Positions 49,938-62,900 are shown, numbered from the stretch's first letter. The stretch: DNA of 64,000 bases from Coriaria nepalensis (GCA_027186245.1 CP114487.1:124001-188000), one strand, 5' to 3'. The notes: generated from the letters alone by a model not told the origin. Numbers and translations are program-made.

Positions 49938-51620
49938 TTTTTTAAAACACAGAGAGAATTGGAAACAGAGAAAATTATCTATGAGATTATAGTTTATGGG
50001 GGGGGGGGGGGAACTGATTATAGAAAGTCAGAAAATACGGAAAAATGAAAACACATTAAAAGATAATGCAATTAGATCATATTGAAGGAGGTTAGAGACA
50101 GAGTTAAGGAAAAAAAAGAAGAAAAAAAACAGAGAAAATATGAGAGGTGGAGAAGATTAAGCCCGGAGAACAGAACAGAGAAAAACAGAGTATTTATAGG
50201 GTTCTAGCTGTATGAGAGCGTCTACTTAGAGAATGTGAAAAGCTGCAAAAATGGGAAATGAACATTAAAATAGGATGCAAGTGAATGATGTGGAAGAAGG
50301 TATGAAAGAGGGCTAGTAGATATGAGCTTTAAAAAAAAAAAAAAAGGGAAGGGTGGAGGAGTGTGTTTTTGTTGCTTTTGAGAGACATATGGCTTCTTCA
50401 CTGTGTCTGTTCGTGTCTGGCTGTATACGAGAGAAATACTAATACTAGTACTATTAGAGAGCAGAGAGGAACAGAGGGAGCAGAGGCATATTGGATTTGA
50501 TAAGCGGACTGTGGCCACGCGTGCGGGCAATCTTTTTTCTCTTTTGGGTTGGGTTGGGTTACTTTTTAACAGGAGATTTTCTTTATTCACGAAAACAAAA
50601 AACAAAAACAAAAACTTATGCTAGTTTTCTTGCAAAGAAAAGTGTTTCTTCTTTTAACAAGTTTAGGAGAAGAGTAATGGAGTTTTCACACTCAAAATCA
50701 AGCTTTCTTGACTGTTGCCGTTTCTCTTTCATAATTCATAGGCCCGTTTGGCTAGAGATTTCAAAATATACGAGTTAATGTATTATAGTAATATATTTTT
50801 ACTATTAATAATTATAAAAAATATTACAAAATATTTAAAAGAAACAGACCTAATGGTACTATTTTTTGTGGTTTTTGTTCATTTTTCCATAGGATTTGTC
50901 TTATTGTTTCTAGATTTTGGGACTTAGGTATTCATGAAGTCACTATGTATATATTTTGATGCTTGGGAGAGAAGAAATGAACTAAATGATTGGTGTTGGT
51001 TGCATCCGAGAAAAAAAAGATTCCATCTCTAATTTACCCCAAGTTTTTATATTTGGTAGGCGAAAGATAATGATGTTTGAAGGAAAAGTTTCCAAAGTTG
51101 GGAGTAGACCGTACATCTTTTTCATCACCAAGGCCCAGTGACTGTTCTGGGTATCTTGAATAAAGCCTGCTCCATTTAACAGGTCCATTGTTGAATTGTG
51201 AAGGGCATCTAACAGCAAACCTGACGATCCAAAATGATGCTAAAAGAAGAGAGAAAAGAGTGAGGGCTTCTGCACTGGGATTAAGATACAAAGGAGTTGA
51301 AATTTTACACCCATCAAACTTTTAAGACACAAAATCGATTCTCTTGGTCCACCAATAACCGAGAAAAGTTATATGGACTCCTCTCTAATACACCAATACC
51401 CCCTTACATCCCATGAATATGTTCTATAAACCATATTCAACAAGATGAGAGGGATTTCAGATTTCAGAACTTCACAAGAAGTTCCAATTTTTGACAGCAT
51501 ACATTCGGATTAATACTACCAAAAAGATTTTAAAGAACAACAATTTTTACTAGTGTGGAATATGTAAACAGGGGAAGTTGACACTTATTCAAGTAACACC
51601 TTTGAGACCTGCCCGCTTTC
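49938..51620. other. BIG GRAIN 1-like upstream region and BRX 3' flank
   Basis: A G-homopolymer (49998-50011) and A/GA-rich leader DNA lie directly upstream of the BG1-like start. Then spacer. From about 51300 to 51620 probably BRX-like 3' UTR. ORFs at 50982-51291 (-) are unrecognised. Confidence 0.5.
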
Positions 51621-54600
51621 TCACAAGTACTGCTCATGTATCCTTGCTCGGTTATCTTCCCACCATAATCTAGCATGCACCTCCCCGAATTTTTCTCGAC
51701 TGCACCAAAACATATAGGAAGAACAATATTTACTTCATAGTTAATTATTTGTAGATCAATATGGCAGCTAGGAGAGATTTAAAATTTATAGTTGTAACAT
51801 CACATGTCAATACCTGAACCTGACTCGTCTGAGTTCCCTTTTGCCGCCTGGCAATGCTCTTATTGTGATATAAACCCCTGGCTCATCCTGTTCGACCCAC
51901 TCACTCTCAAGATCACTTGCATTGCTGACAGAAAGCTCCTCGGATCGATCAGCATCCCTGGAAGAACTACTTCTCAAAGTAGAAGCATCCATGGAAGATG
52001 TTTCTGTCTTAACCCCACTAATGCTAGATAATTTTGGTGTTGAGGTTAGACCTCCTGACTCAGAGCATTGACGTGGATTTGTTGTTGGATTATGATCAAG
52101 GGAATCGGAGGATGAATATCCCATACCCATTGCATTGGGTCGGTATAGGTTCCGAGGTAACTGCTCTCTAACCAGAGGTGGTGTTACAGGACTTCCTTCT
52201 ACCGATTCAAGTTTTGAGCTCTGGATCGTTGAGGAAAATGGATCATATGTGGAGGAATCCTTACAATAAATTAATGTGCACAAACATGAGGAAAATGCGT
52301 CATCATAAGTTAAGTTTAGTTGTTCTTTTTCTTTTTTTTTTTCATCTCAATTTTTTATTCGTGATGCTATTCCATTAGTCAAGTACTCAACTAACCTCTT
52401 AGGACAATTAAATTAGTTAGGGGCTCATGGCTCACCTCATCCTCGGATCTTGGAGGGGTTGGAAGTGGGAAAGCTTGCCGGTTTAATCTTTGAACATTGT
52501 AGAGTTCCATTACCCTGTCGTAGTTTTCTGTCCACCATCTCTGAGCTTGCCATTTGTTGAAGACGTCTCGGCTAATCAATGAAGATAAAGTAATAAATTC
52601 AGCACTCTTCTTACTTTTGGTTTAAAGAAAAAACATGTATATATACAAATACATATATATGCATATATCTATAATATATATATATATATATAGACATCTT
52701 GCTGAAAATTAGTCATTGAGGAAAAGTTCTTAGAATCTCTATGACGGGTAAGCACGATAGCCATAGCCGAGGGAAGGCACAGGCGTGAAAGTTCTGTAAA
52801 CTGTATACAGAAAACAATCTTCATAATGGCCAGTTTTTTGAAGAGACTCTTCCAAAAGATCTTCTTCATCTCCTTCCTCGTATAGGGCACGGCGCCCCTT
52901 ACTAAAGGAGTTCCTGCCCATGCCTCTACTTTTGACTCAATAAATAAAAATACTGAGATCATAAATGGAGAATCCAAGCGGGTACAAGAAAAATAATTGG
53001 GTTTGGCGAATTGGTACATACCAGGTAGTCCAGGACAATGATTAAGAGACTAAGCAGATGGAGAGCGAGAGAGATACACAATGGAAGATTTAGAAACACA
53101 CAAAGAAAGAGAATGAGAGAAAACAAAATAGAGGGATTCATAAACAAAAACAAGAGAAGTATGGAGAAAACTAAAATTTCTTAAGAAAGTATAGATTACA
53201 GAAGATGGACTTGGGAAGAAAAGCTCAAACTAATAATTTGATGTTTTGCCAGGAGCTCACAAGCTTCCTTTTATACAGGTAAAGGAACCGCGTGAAGAGA
53301 TACAATTCTCTTTCACTAAAACTATCAAATATAATTTCCGAATAAAATAAAATATTTTTAAAAAGTCGGAATTATTTTCCGAAAAGGAGATGCTACCTAT
53401 CAGGCATGCATGTCCTGTATTTAGTGGAGTCGAGCGATCTCACAGTAGTTGGCAAACAAGATAGAAAATTAAAGGATCATTTTCCCTTTACCTTTATCTT
53501 ATCTTTTTGAAGGAGAATATTAATTCTTCAGAGGAGAGTATAATTCTCGTTCGAATCTTGCAAGTCTTGAAACATCTCCAATCCAAGTCTATGTCCAAAG
53601 CTGCCTCTTTGGTTTCGCCGACCCTTCTAGCGAAAAATTGCTTTATATCTTTCTCATAAAATTGTGATAGGACCTCTTTAATTTCGGCACTAGGCGGTAA
53701 GCAAATCTTGGATGCGGTAGAGGATGGGAGACTTTTAGAGATTTTAATAATTCCATTTTCATGATAAACACTCTGGATATTTTCCATATGATATTTGTCC
53801 CACCATTTGACGTAATACGTCCTAACCAGTCATGGGATGTCTGGAGAAACTTGGCAAGGTGCATCCTCATCATACCAAGTTTTATAACTCCATTTAATTA
53901 TCCAAGGAATTTTGTATATGAATTGAAACTTAATAACAAAGGCTAGATATTTCTCAAAAATTCAATTTTCAAGATAAGATAAATAAAAAATCCTTCAGAC
54001 ATAAATTGGGTAATAAAAAAGTTTAATAGCGTAATTATTAAACCATTTTTTGAACCAACTAGAAAAATCTAACTGATCAGTGTAAAAAGAAATCCACCAG
54101 CTGTGCTTGTTATTTTGAATCAACATATTCAGACTCCACCAAATTCATAACACGCATGCCCAATAGTTAGCATCTCATTTTCAGAAAATAATTTAAACTT
54201 TTTAAAAATATAATATTTTATTCGGAAATTATATCTGACAGCTTTTGTAAAGTTTACTTTAGCTTTTAGCTTTTACTTTTGTAAAGATAGTTTTAGTTTT
54301 TAGTAAAAGAAAATCTTTTCTTTTCACGCGGTTCATTAACATGTATAAAAAGAAGTTTATGAACTCCTGATAAAACATCAAATTATCAGTTTGATCTTCT
54401 CTTCCCAAGTCCATCTTCTGTAATCTATACTATCTATACGTTCTTAGGAAATTTCAGTTTAATTTCTCAAGACTTCTCTTGTTTATGTTTATGAATACCT
54501 TTCTTTTTTGTTCTCTCTCATTCTCCTTCTCTGTGTTTCTAAATTTTCCACTGTGTATCTCTCTGCTCTCCATCTGCTTAGTCTCTTAATCATTGTCCTG

Positions 54601-56662
54601 AACTACGGGTATCTATATATATATATATATTAGTGGAAAATCTAAAGCAGGACCATTATTGTTCCACGTAGTAATTACTGTTGTCTGTTGTGAATCAGAC
54701 AGGTCACTTGACAAGATCCTAGTCTCATAATTGAAAGAAAGACTGAAAGAGCAAAAAAGTTAGTTGCTTTAAGAATAATATTAGACTTACGAGCTGTCTA
54801 ATAAATAGCTTATACATTATCAGATCAACCATGAATGTGTTGGATAATCTAATTGGCATGAAAAATATTGGTACGAAGAGGGCTATGCTGCATAGTCCTT
54901 GAAATGCCTACAACAATGAGATGGGTATTGAGGTAATTAGCTGTGAAACCATGTAGTCGGAAAGGCCCCCAGATGTATTGAGCGTATTCACTCATCACAA
55001 AAATATCAATGCAACTGGAAAAGATTGGTTGTTTTTGGCATCATGAAAAATGACAAACAGAATATTATGAGCCTCCCTATTTTGTTACCCCCGAAAACCC
55101 AAAACAGCAGAAAAAGACTAGAAACGACAATAGCATTGAACCTTGACCTCTACTTATTTACAGGGTTCCCATTTTGTCTCGTGTATGGTTCTGGTTCCGT
55201 AAGTCTACTTCAATCCACTGTAGAGTAAAATGACAAAACTATAGATAAATGTATGTATGTATGGAGAAAAAGCCACAGAGAATCAGGGCATGCAGGCGTG
55301 AAAGCATTTGAAAAAGGAGAGAGAAGTAAAAGGCTCGGCCGACACAGCGACAATCCTTGGTCATAAAGCTAAACAAGAACAATCAAAATTTCCCCCACCC
55401 CACCACCAAACATAGTCTATATATATTTCTCTTTTTTGGGGCCAATCCAACATAATCTATATGTAGTCCCCTTTTTGGACGTTTTCATGAGGCGTGGAAA
55501 TTACTGTCCAATTTTTATGCCACTTGGGTCCCACAGAATAAATACTGTTTCTTTCAACTCAGGTTCACACAACCCCTTTTTTTTTTTCCTTGATCAAATC
55601 ATTAATAGAATGAAATACATAATAATTATACAAAAGCTATAATGAATTCAAGATCGAATTCAGTAAACCTATGTTTAGTAATCATCAAAACTGACTTTTA
55701 AATGAACATTTACTGGAAAAATCTGAGAGTGTTCTAAAAGGAAGAATTAAGCACTTGAAAATTAAAACTAGACCTCATAAGTGAAGAACTAATTAGAGAA
55801 AAGAAGTTGAGCACCACTAAGCAAGCCGCTATTATGTGGTGTGGTAGGCCACCGATTAACGGGGCCTTCTTGTTATTATGACTAGTAATAAATAGAGAAA
55901 TTATTACCTCGTACGGTCAACAATAGATATTATTCAATTTAACACCACAACATCAGAGTAACCGTCTGATTAAAATCAAACGGCGGCGAATAGGTTTTGG
56001 AGCGAATCGGGAAAACGGGTCGTACCTGAAACGAATTCGTTTGAGATCGTTGCCGCCACGCGGGAGCGAAACGAAGGTTATGAGCACGCCGGGTTCCACC
56101 TGGGCCACCCACTCCTTCGGTTCATTATCCTCCACGTAAACCACCGGGTCGACTCGGCGGCCGCTCAGCGATTTCGGCGTTCCCTCGCTGCTCGAGATTC
56201 CTTTCAACCTCGCTTCCATCTCCTTTCCCCACGTCCTCGTCCTCGTCGTCGTCGCTGAGTTCAAGCTCCCGCTCCGCTTGTACGACGACCACTTGAACCG
56301 GTCCGATTCTGAGTCCAGCTCGGTGGCGTTGCAGTTCTTGAGTCGACTCTGCGGCGGCGGCGGTCCCTTGCACGGATTGCAATTCCGGTAAGCTCCTGAG
56401 GCCTTTAACGCCATGTCTTTGAGCTAAATTAAGAAAAAAGACAACGATTGAAATTCGGAGCAGCTACAGTCATGAAAATACATTGAGCTGGTAATTGAAA
56501 TAGAGAGAACATGATTTTCCTTTGATTTCGAAGAATTACCTGAAAAGTGAGAGACCTAATTGGCTGCTGCTTATTTAGTGGCGCGTTTTTGGAGTATGAT
56601 TCTTCAGGTTGAGTTATCGAATCGTCCGCGAGCTTCTTCGAACGAGCTATGCATGTTAGCAT
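51621..56662 (-). CDS. BRXL: BREVIS RADIX-like protein with two BRX domains
   Basis: Plant-specific BRX family, polar plasma-membrane and nuclear regulators in root phloem and stomatal lineage development. Exons 56540-56662, 56026-56423, 52436-52571, 51814-52259 and 51621-51699 join to 393 residues. N-terminus [14 protein letters not shown] with the Cys-containing membrane-association segment (also [15 protein letters not shown]). BRX domain 1 is about 145-201 ([18 protein letters not shown] then [15 protein letters not shown]). BRX domain 2 is about 339-393 ([20 protein letters not shown] then [19 protein letters not shown]). Both domains are split by an intron at the same RF|S point. Intron 2 (52572-56025, 3454 bases) is swollen by a repeat-flanked element. 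An ATG two codons upstream (56668) could also start. Confidence 0.93.
52739..52921 (-). other. Unrecognised 60-codon ORF in the BRX intron
   Basis: Reads [20 protein letters not shown] and ends GYGYRAYPS. It lies just outside the left inverted arm. Composition looks protein-like, but no family is recognised; it may be part of the inserted element or a decayed exon. Confidence 0.25.
53018..53431. repeat. Left arm of large inverted repeat
   Basis: About 414 bases that match 54132-54613 in reverse complement at roughly 75-85 percent by eye (for example the shared words CAGAAGATGGACTTGGGAAG and TAATTTGATGTTTT). On the minus strand it has a TATA-like box (TATAAAAGG, 53268-53276) followed by a leader-like CT-rich stretch. 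Confidence 0.8.
53480..53960 (-). mobile_element. Retroelement or pararetrovirus-like coding remnant
   Basis: Minus-strand translation shows IPWIIKW (53890-53910) and [10 protein letters not shown] (53787-53820) with an acidic linker, a pattern I associate with polyproteins of certain plant retroelements or endogenous pararetroviruses. A stop codon lies between the two motifs, and the text runs on to about 53494 before a stop. It sits between the inverted arms. No polymerase or protease motif is visible. Non-functional fragment; the exact family is uncertain. Confidence 0.45.
54132..54613. repeat. Right arm of large inverted repeat
   Basis: Partner of the left arm. On the plus strand it has TATAAAAAG (54344-54352) and then the same leader-like text, ending near a (TA)n run at 54613-54631. 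It is longer than the left arm because of a Ser/Leu-like AGCTTTTA-rich insertion near 54235-54300. Confidence 0.8.
54632..56025. other. Remainder of BRX intron 2
   Basis: AT-rich intronic DNA right of the inverted repeat; short ORFs only, no gene recognised. Confidence 0.5.
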
Positions 56663-57628
56663 TTTCACCTATTCACCTCTTCTCTCTCCCTCTCCTGAGA
56701 AGAGGGAAATTCTCCTGAAAAAAAAAAAAAAAGATGAATTGAGAAAGAAAGTGAAAATTGGAGGTGAAAATAGAAAGGAGAAAGAATGCTTACAATGCAA
56801 GTAGAGCTTGATTTTATGTTATTCACGGGAAACTTGTGGATCAGTGACGTTGGTTCATAAAATTCAATGCGATGAGAAATATATTCGCTACTCTGTTTGA
56901 CAAAAAAGCAGAGAGAATTAAATACGAAAATCGTACGTAGGGAGGAAGAAGAAGAAGAAGATGAAAAGTGAAGAAGCATGTGTGTAGAGAAATTACAGTA
57001 ATGGCGGATCAGGAGGTTTGCTCAGGCTGAAGGCTGAAGAGGAAAAAGAAGAAATGCAGAATGAGAGCGAAATAGGAAGAGAGAGTGGTGGTGCTGCAAG
57101 TGTTTCTTGTTGGGTACTCACCATATATTGTTGATTCTCATTTCTCAGCGACTGTTCCCCCCTCCCTTTTGCTTTTTTGTTTCTCTTCCCGGCTTTTACC
57201 GGCTACCGGGATTATTCGGTTGCTGAACGGTTAGTGCTCCATCCCGTATGGTTACCATGTAGAATTCTGTATATTAACCGTCGTCGTATTGTAGTTGCAC
57301 CTATTAGGGTTCGTATATTTTATGTTATTGATGTATTTAATTCAGGCACTTATTAAATTTGTCCAAATCGCAATTATCAGGATAAATAAATTAATAAATT
57401 AATATTGCATGCAGCCCACTACGTAGGTCACCTGTTAGCTAGTTTTCTTATGAGATCAAAGCCGACATGTCGTTCATCAGGGATCATGCGATGATGTATT
57501 TATTATTTCATTTATATTAAAATAATTAAATATCTGAATTTAAAAAGGTAGTAGGTTGACGATGACAGCTATCATAGTCTACCTTTTTGTTGTCAACTGT
57601 CTATCAATATGGATTATTTTATGTTACA

Positions 57629-57667
<39 letters not shown>

Positions 57668-58212
57668 AACGTACCTAATTGGGCTTGGACCGGAGCCCAA
57701 ACTGGTAATCGGTTCTTAATTGGACCTTATTATCTTCACCGATGTTCTGTTTCCAAGTCCGAGTCGAAAGACCAAGAGGTACAAAGCTACAACATTCCAA
57801 AACATCAGACAAAAAAACGAGGCGGTGGGTTTTATCGTAAATAACTATTAATACGTCCGGGGAAAATTAGCAGCACCTTATACATCATCAGAAACAGTGA
57901 TTTTCACGTACTCATCCAAAAGCAAACCTCCACACTCGGCTGTGAAGAGCAAAATGGTGATAGAGCGTAGGAAAGCACGTGTGTTCTATTGCAGATTTGG
58001 AATTCTCTTTCAATCGTTGTTCATAAGTTGATCCTAGTAATTCAATGGTAGGTTGAAACTGTGTTGTTGTGTTTCTGCTTCTTAGCATTTAAGTGGTTGC
58101 AAGAAAAAAAACAAACAAACTCCATTAATTATGATCAGAGGCTCGAGTTCCCTACCCTTATGCTGATCCTTACTTTGGTGGATTATTCAGTGTAAATCCT
58201 AAACAATAATAC
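56663..58212. other. BRX leader/promoter and spacer
   Basis: BRX-like 5' leader with a probable leader intron (about 56700-56990), then promoter and spacer. A (TAAA)n array lies at about 57628-57668. No other gene recognised. Confidence 0.5.
57628..57668. repeat. Tetranucleotide tandem repeat (AAAT)
   Basis: About ten perfect copies in intergenic DNA between the BRX-like and Alfin-like loci. Confidence 0.9.
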
Positions 58213-59762
58213 CATGGAATCCTTAGAAGAAGGCAATATCGAGCGAAGCTTGAGGGCCAAAACAAGCTTGTCAAGAATCGAAAGGTACTTACTAAATTTG
58301 TTCCTACTTTTTCAACAGGCGATCATTGTTGGTACACAGACCGGCACTCAGGATCACTTCTCCAGTTTGGCCGCCAGATAGGCGGTTCTCTAGAGGGCCC
58401 ACCAAAAGCAGAATCGCAGTTTACTTCTCCGTGTTGGGAATCAAGCACAAATAATCAAATGAGTCTTGATGAACAAAAATCAGATTCTGCACAAGAACAC
58501 AAAGCAGAGCAACTCCTGTTTTTACAATTTGCTATCAACTACAGATTTTCTCATTAACTTCAATAACAAATTACATGACTTAAATAAAATAAAAAAAATA
58601 CATTATCTGAGATATCTATCACCATAAGTGCAAACAGCAAGCATAAAGTCTGGAAACAGACTGCATTTTTCTACCTATTAGAGGTATTAATCACTAGTTT
58701 ATTTTATTGGAATTCCAAATGACTTTAATTTATTCACAAAACATGTTACAATCGATCATTCCTAATGATCGACGTGGTGTTCTTTCTAGCAGATCTTCAG
58801 AAACTTCGTGAAGCTTGCGATCCTGGTCAATTTTCTTCTCTAACTATGTGTTGTTTTGTAATTCTTTCAAGTCTTTTCTTTCTTTGACGAATAAGAAAAA
58901 TCATTCTTTACTTATTATGAATAAACATTAGAGAAGGAAGATGATCTTTGTCTTAGTGTCTATACGGAACGCCAGAGGGGAGGTGGGGAAGTAAGAAAGC
59001 CGACTGAGCAACTGGGCTCGGAACTGCCTGATCTCACTACGGTCATTAACTATTTGCGAGACGACGTTGATGAAAAGACATGGTTGTATACGCTTGCTGC
59101 TTTGAGCGACGTCTGGTTACTTGCCGTCTTTTTCTTTCATGCAATTAGATCCGGTCTCCTTAAAGACGGCAGGTCGTTTTTCTCTAATTCATTGCTTCTT
59201 CTTCAAGTATGTGAATTTTGGAACCATGTCATCATACTAATACGATTATTATATTATTTATTACACAAATGTTCGCAGGATGAGTCTCTTTACTCAGATA
59301 AATGATTTACCCTCACTCTATGAGCTTGTGGAAACTGCCAATCAATCAGGCACTGACACACATCATCGATTATGGATTGCAGATCGAATCGGGGACTTAT
59401 CCAACAAGTCACCAGCTCCGAATCAAACCAGCAATAAATCCAACAAGTCAAAGTCGAAAGGGGTAATGAAAAGCAAACAGAACCAAAGCATCGAGGAGGA
59501 AGACCTGTACTGGAACGGGGAAAAGGTTCATCAAAGGGCCAAGAAGGAATTGCACGTGGGGATGATGATGATGATCGGAACTTATGTGGGGCCTGCCAAG
59601 ATGAATAATTATGAACCAGATGAGTTCTGGATTTTTTGTGATTTTTGTGGTAAGTGTTATCATGGAAAGTACGTAGAGACCACTCCTATTAAGGCTGAGA
59701 AAATCGAGCAGTACAGGTGCCCCTTGTGCTATAGCAGCAGCATCAACAGGAACAACGCATGA
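58213..59762 (+). pseudogene. Alfin1-like PHD-finger gene, decayed
   Basis: Exon pieces follow the Alfin-like (AL) order. A doubtful exon 1 starts at 58213 (MESLEEGN). A piece ends LQKLREACDP (about 58795-58826). The next exon, from about 58932, reads EKEDDLCLSVYTE and later DEKTWLYTLAALSDVWLLAV, ending at a donor near 59173. The last exon (59279-59762) reads [16 protein letters not shown] and a C-terminal PHD finger. Intact AL proteins read H3K4me3 through that finger. Damage: the first zinc pair (CGAC, near 59591) is in a different frame from both flanks, and the sixth ligand is Tyr (HGKY where the family has HGKC). The Alfin N-terminal domain is very divergent. Probably a non-functional copy, though transcription is possible. 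Confidence 0.75.
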
Positions 59763-59904
59763 TAACAATGGCGGAGCCCACTGGTTTACTCTCTCTGTCT
59801 CTCTTATGTTACATGTAAGAACATATTCATTACCGAGCAGAAGCTCCAAATCGTATTCGTATTACAAACAAACTTGTACAGAATATACAATATTAATTGT
59901 CTGA

Positions 59905-62900
59905 TCAGCGTAATCTGATAGTTTCATTTGGGAAAATGACGTTTGGATTCCTAATATGTGGATTAAGCTCGACTAGTTCTTTCCACTTAGCCCCATCTCC
60001 ATGAACCCTAGAACTTATGCTCCATAAAGTGTCACCTGGCTGGACCTTTGTTGTTTCAGGAACACTACTAGATTTAGCACCACCCTTTGTTGACTTCATG
60101 AATGGATGCTTATTGCCCTTTCCCATACCATTAGCAAGAAGCCAGCGGGACCCGGATTTCTGCTCAGTTTTTGCACCCCATAACTTCTTTCCAGACTCAT
60201 TCTTAATACCTGCTACGTGCACTTCAGTGATTCTGAATTTCGGGATTTCTTCCTCTTTGGAAGCTTTGACTTTCTCTTCTTTCACTTCTTCCTCCATCTC
60301 TTTTTCTCCAACAGCCAATGACTCGGTCTCATCTTCTTCTTCATTACTGATCTTTATTCCGCAAACTGTGCTGTATATTTTCGGCTTTGGTTGTATAAAC
60401 ACTCTCTCCACTTGAATAAGAGCAAGCATAGGTGCACCAACTGGTTCATAGTTTCTTAAAGGATCGCGGAGTTGAACCATAAGAGCTACTGTGAAATTGT
60501 TACCCAATAAACCGCCTTTTTTGCTCGACCCTTTTCCCCGTCTTCTCTCCCCTTTGGTCCCACCACCATGGAATGAGTTCAAGGACTTGGCATGATGGGC
60601 AGCAAGAATCTTTGAGGTCCGTTCACTGATACAATCCTCATCATCGATTTCACCTGAATCCAATCTCATCCATTCATCAAGAGTCAGTGAAAGACCCATT
60701 AGTCCATCTAAATCACCACCATTGTCTTTTACGTCCAGTAATTGCAACCCAGCAGCTCCATCCAAACCGAGGGACCCACTAATGTTGTGGGCCACTCCCT
60801 TGCCTTGAAGAGCAGAAAACTCTCCAAAAGACTCTGTACTGATATTGGAAGATTCTTCTTCATCTGACATACCAGATTGTATTCTCAACCCTTCCATTGA
60901 AAGGGCTTCGATCTTGTCCATGGCTAGTGGAGCAAGGTCTTCAAGGGACACATACTCTGTACCGAGCTCATTGTACTGCGAATCTGACCCTCTTTTATTA
61001 TTTGACTGGGCCCGAGAAGATGTTTCCCTAACAACTTCCCTTGGCTCAGTAGGTGTATCCTGCACAACAAGAGCTTCATGCTCCTGTAGAAATTCCCTGT
61101 GCCAAGAGAAAACACGAGTTAATAGATAATACCATAAGCTGAGAAGATGGGGGAGTGAATTTACATTTAAAAAACAAACCTCTCAGGTCCTTCCAAAGTT
61201 GCTGAAGATTCCCATGCGACTTGGTGCATTGTTTTCCCAGTTATATCTTCAAGAGGCATTAACTTGCTTGCCTGCATAGAAAGCTTCTCCATCCCAACTG
61301 AGGCTAAACCTTGTAAAATCTCCACAATACCAGAACCCATTTCGGCTGGAACAACAACTGGACTAGAAACTTGCATGATCAAACTACCACCACTTTTGGC
61401 ATTGCTGAAAATAGATGGACTCATAGACCGTAAAAATCCCCCACTCTTTGTTTGAAGAAACGGACCAAGACCTTCTCCTAGAGCAGGCAGTTCGACTGGA
61501 ACAGGTTCATGAGGCAAGTCAACTGGACTTCCAAAACCGGAAGACTTGCTTGGTGGAGAATTCTGAAAGGCCTTCTCATTCAAGCCCATATCACGCATCA
61601 AAGCTTCTGTCTCAAGATCTTCTATCATTTTAGCCTTCATTTTACTCATTACTTCCTTGGTTTCTATCTGATACTCCTCTGCCTCATGGATTGCAGACGT
61701 TAGATCAAAACCAGCAGCCAAGTTTTCCCAGTCAGGACTCGAAGACGCACCATGGCTAGCGCCAGTTTCTTGACCACCAATATCAATTTCAGAATCAAAT
61801 AATGAACAGCCACCAGGCAGAGACTCCTCAAATTGTCTCAACAGCCGCTCTCTAGGGGACTCTGCTTCACTTTCTGAACTCAAGTTAAGCGGACTGTGCT
61901 CAATTCCCAACATGCTTAAGAATTCACTAGCCACAGAGTCATCATCTAAACTAGGTAAGCCCAGGTTGTTTCCAGTTGCATCCTTAGAGATCTCTTGTTG
62001 TTGAGGAGATTCAGGTGTAGCTTTTTCCATAGCTGACACACTGTTTAAAGCCGACTCTATTTCCTCCATGAGTGACTCTTTGGCGTCAAGCTCCTTGTTT
62101 TGGGGTTCAACCCTAGTGGTGCCCTCTTCACAATCTACTGTTAAAGCTGGATCAAGAACAATATCAGGATGGTTAACTGAAGAAAGATCAACAGCCTTTA
62201 CATCACCTTTCTCCAATTTCACCTCTTCCTCTGATGCTGTCGTTTCTACCCCTTTCTCAGTTATCGAAAACTCATCTCCTGAGGTATTATCAGCAATTTC
62301 AGAGAAAGGCAACAGATTTGGTTTAATGGGTTCAATATGTTCAGAGAACAGATCAAGTTCAGGCTTATAAACATCTGAACTGATATGGCCCTCATCAAGC
62401 TTCTGATACAGCAAATCAACAGAACTGCAAAGGTCCAACCTTGATATTGGTAAAATTTCGTGAAGATCTTTTATGTCATCTACAGACCGAGGTGACTCAA
62501 GAGTACGAGCATGGTTCGACTTGCTAGGAAGGGTTTCAAAATGCTGGATAATACTCATCCTACCATCAATACCACCTCGTCCAGCTTTAATCTCTAACTT
62601 TCCAACACTTCTATTATTCTGTTTCAGTCCATCAATATTCCCCTGTGCAGTACTATTTTCCCCAACCACAGAATAACCAAAGCTAACATTCATCACTGCA
62701 CCTTTAGCCTTCCCGGATAATTTAAAACTAGTAGTCCATTTTCCTGTGTTTTTTTCCTCTTCCAACTCCTCTAGAGTTAGGGGAAGCAATCTTGTGAGAT
62801 CAATCCTATGCTTCCCCAGATCTAATTCCAGTGCACCATATAAGGAAGCATATAACAAAAAATGCTTTGCCTCATATTTTGCAGAATGATGGGGTCCACT

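Noticed and set aside
50982..51291. Minus-strand ORFs downstream of the BRX-like gene
   Set aside because: No conserved motif and no splice link to BRX exons; treated as 3' flank.
53018..54613. Intact LTR retrotransposon with two LTRs
   Set aside because: The repeat arms are inverted, not direct, and the core lacks polymerase genes; described instead as a rearranged remnant.
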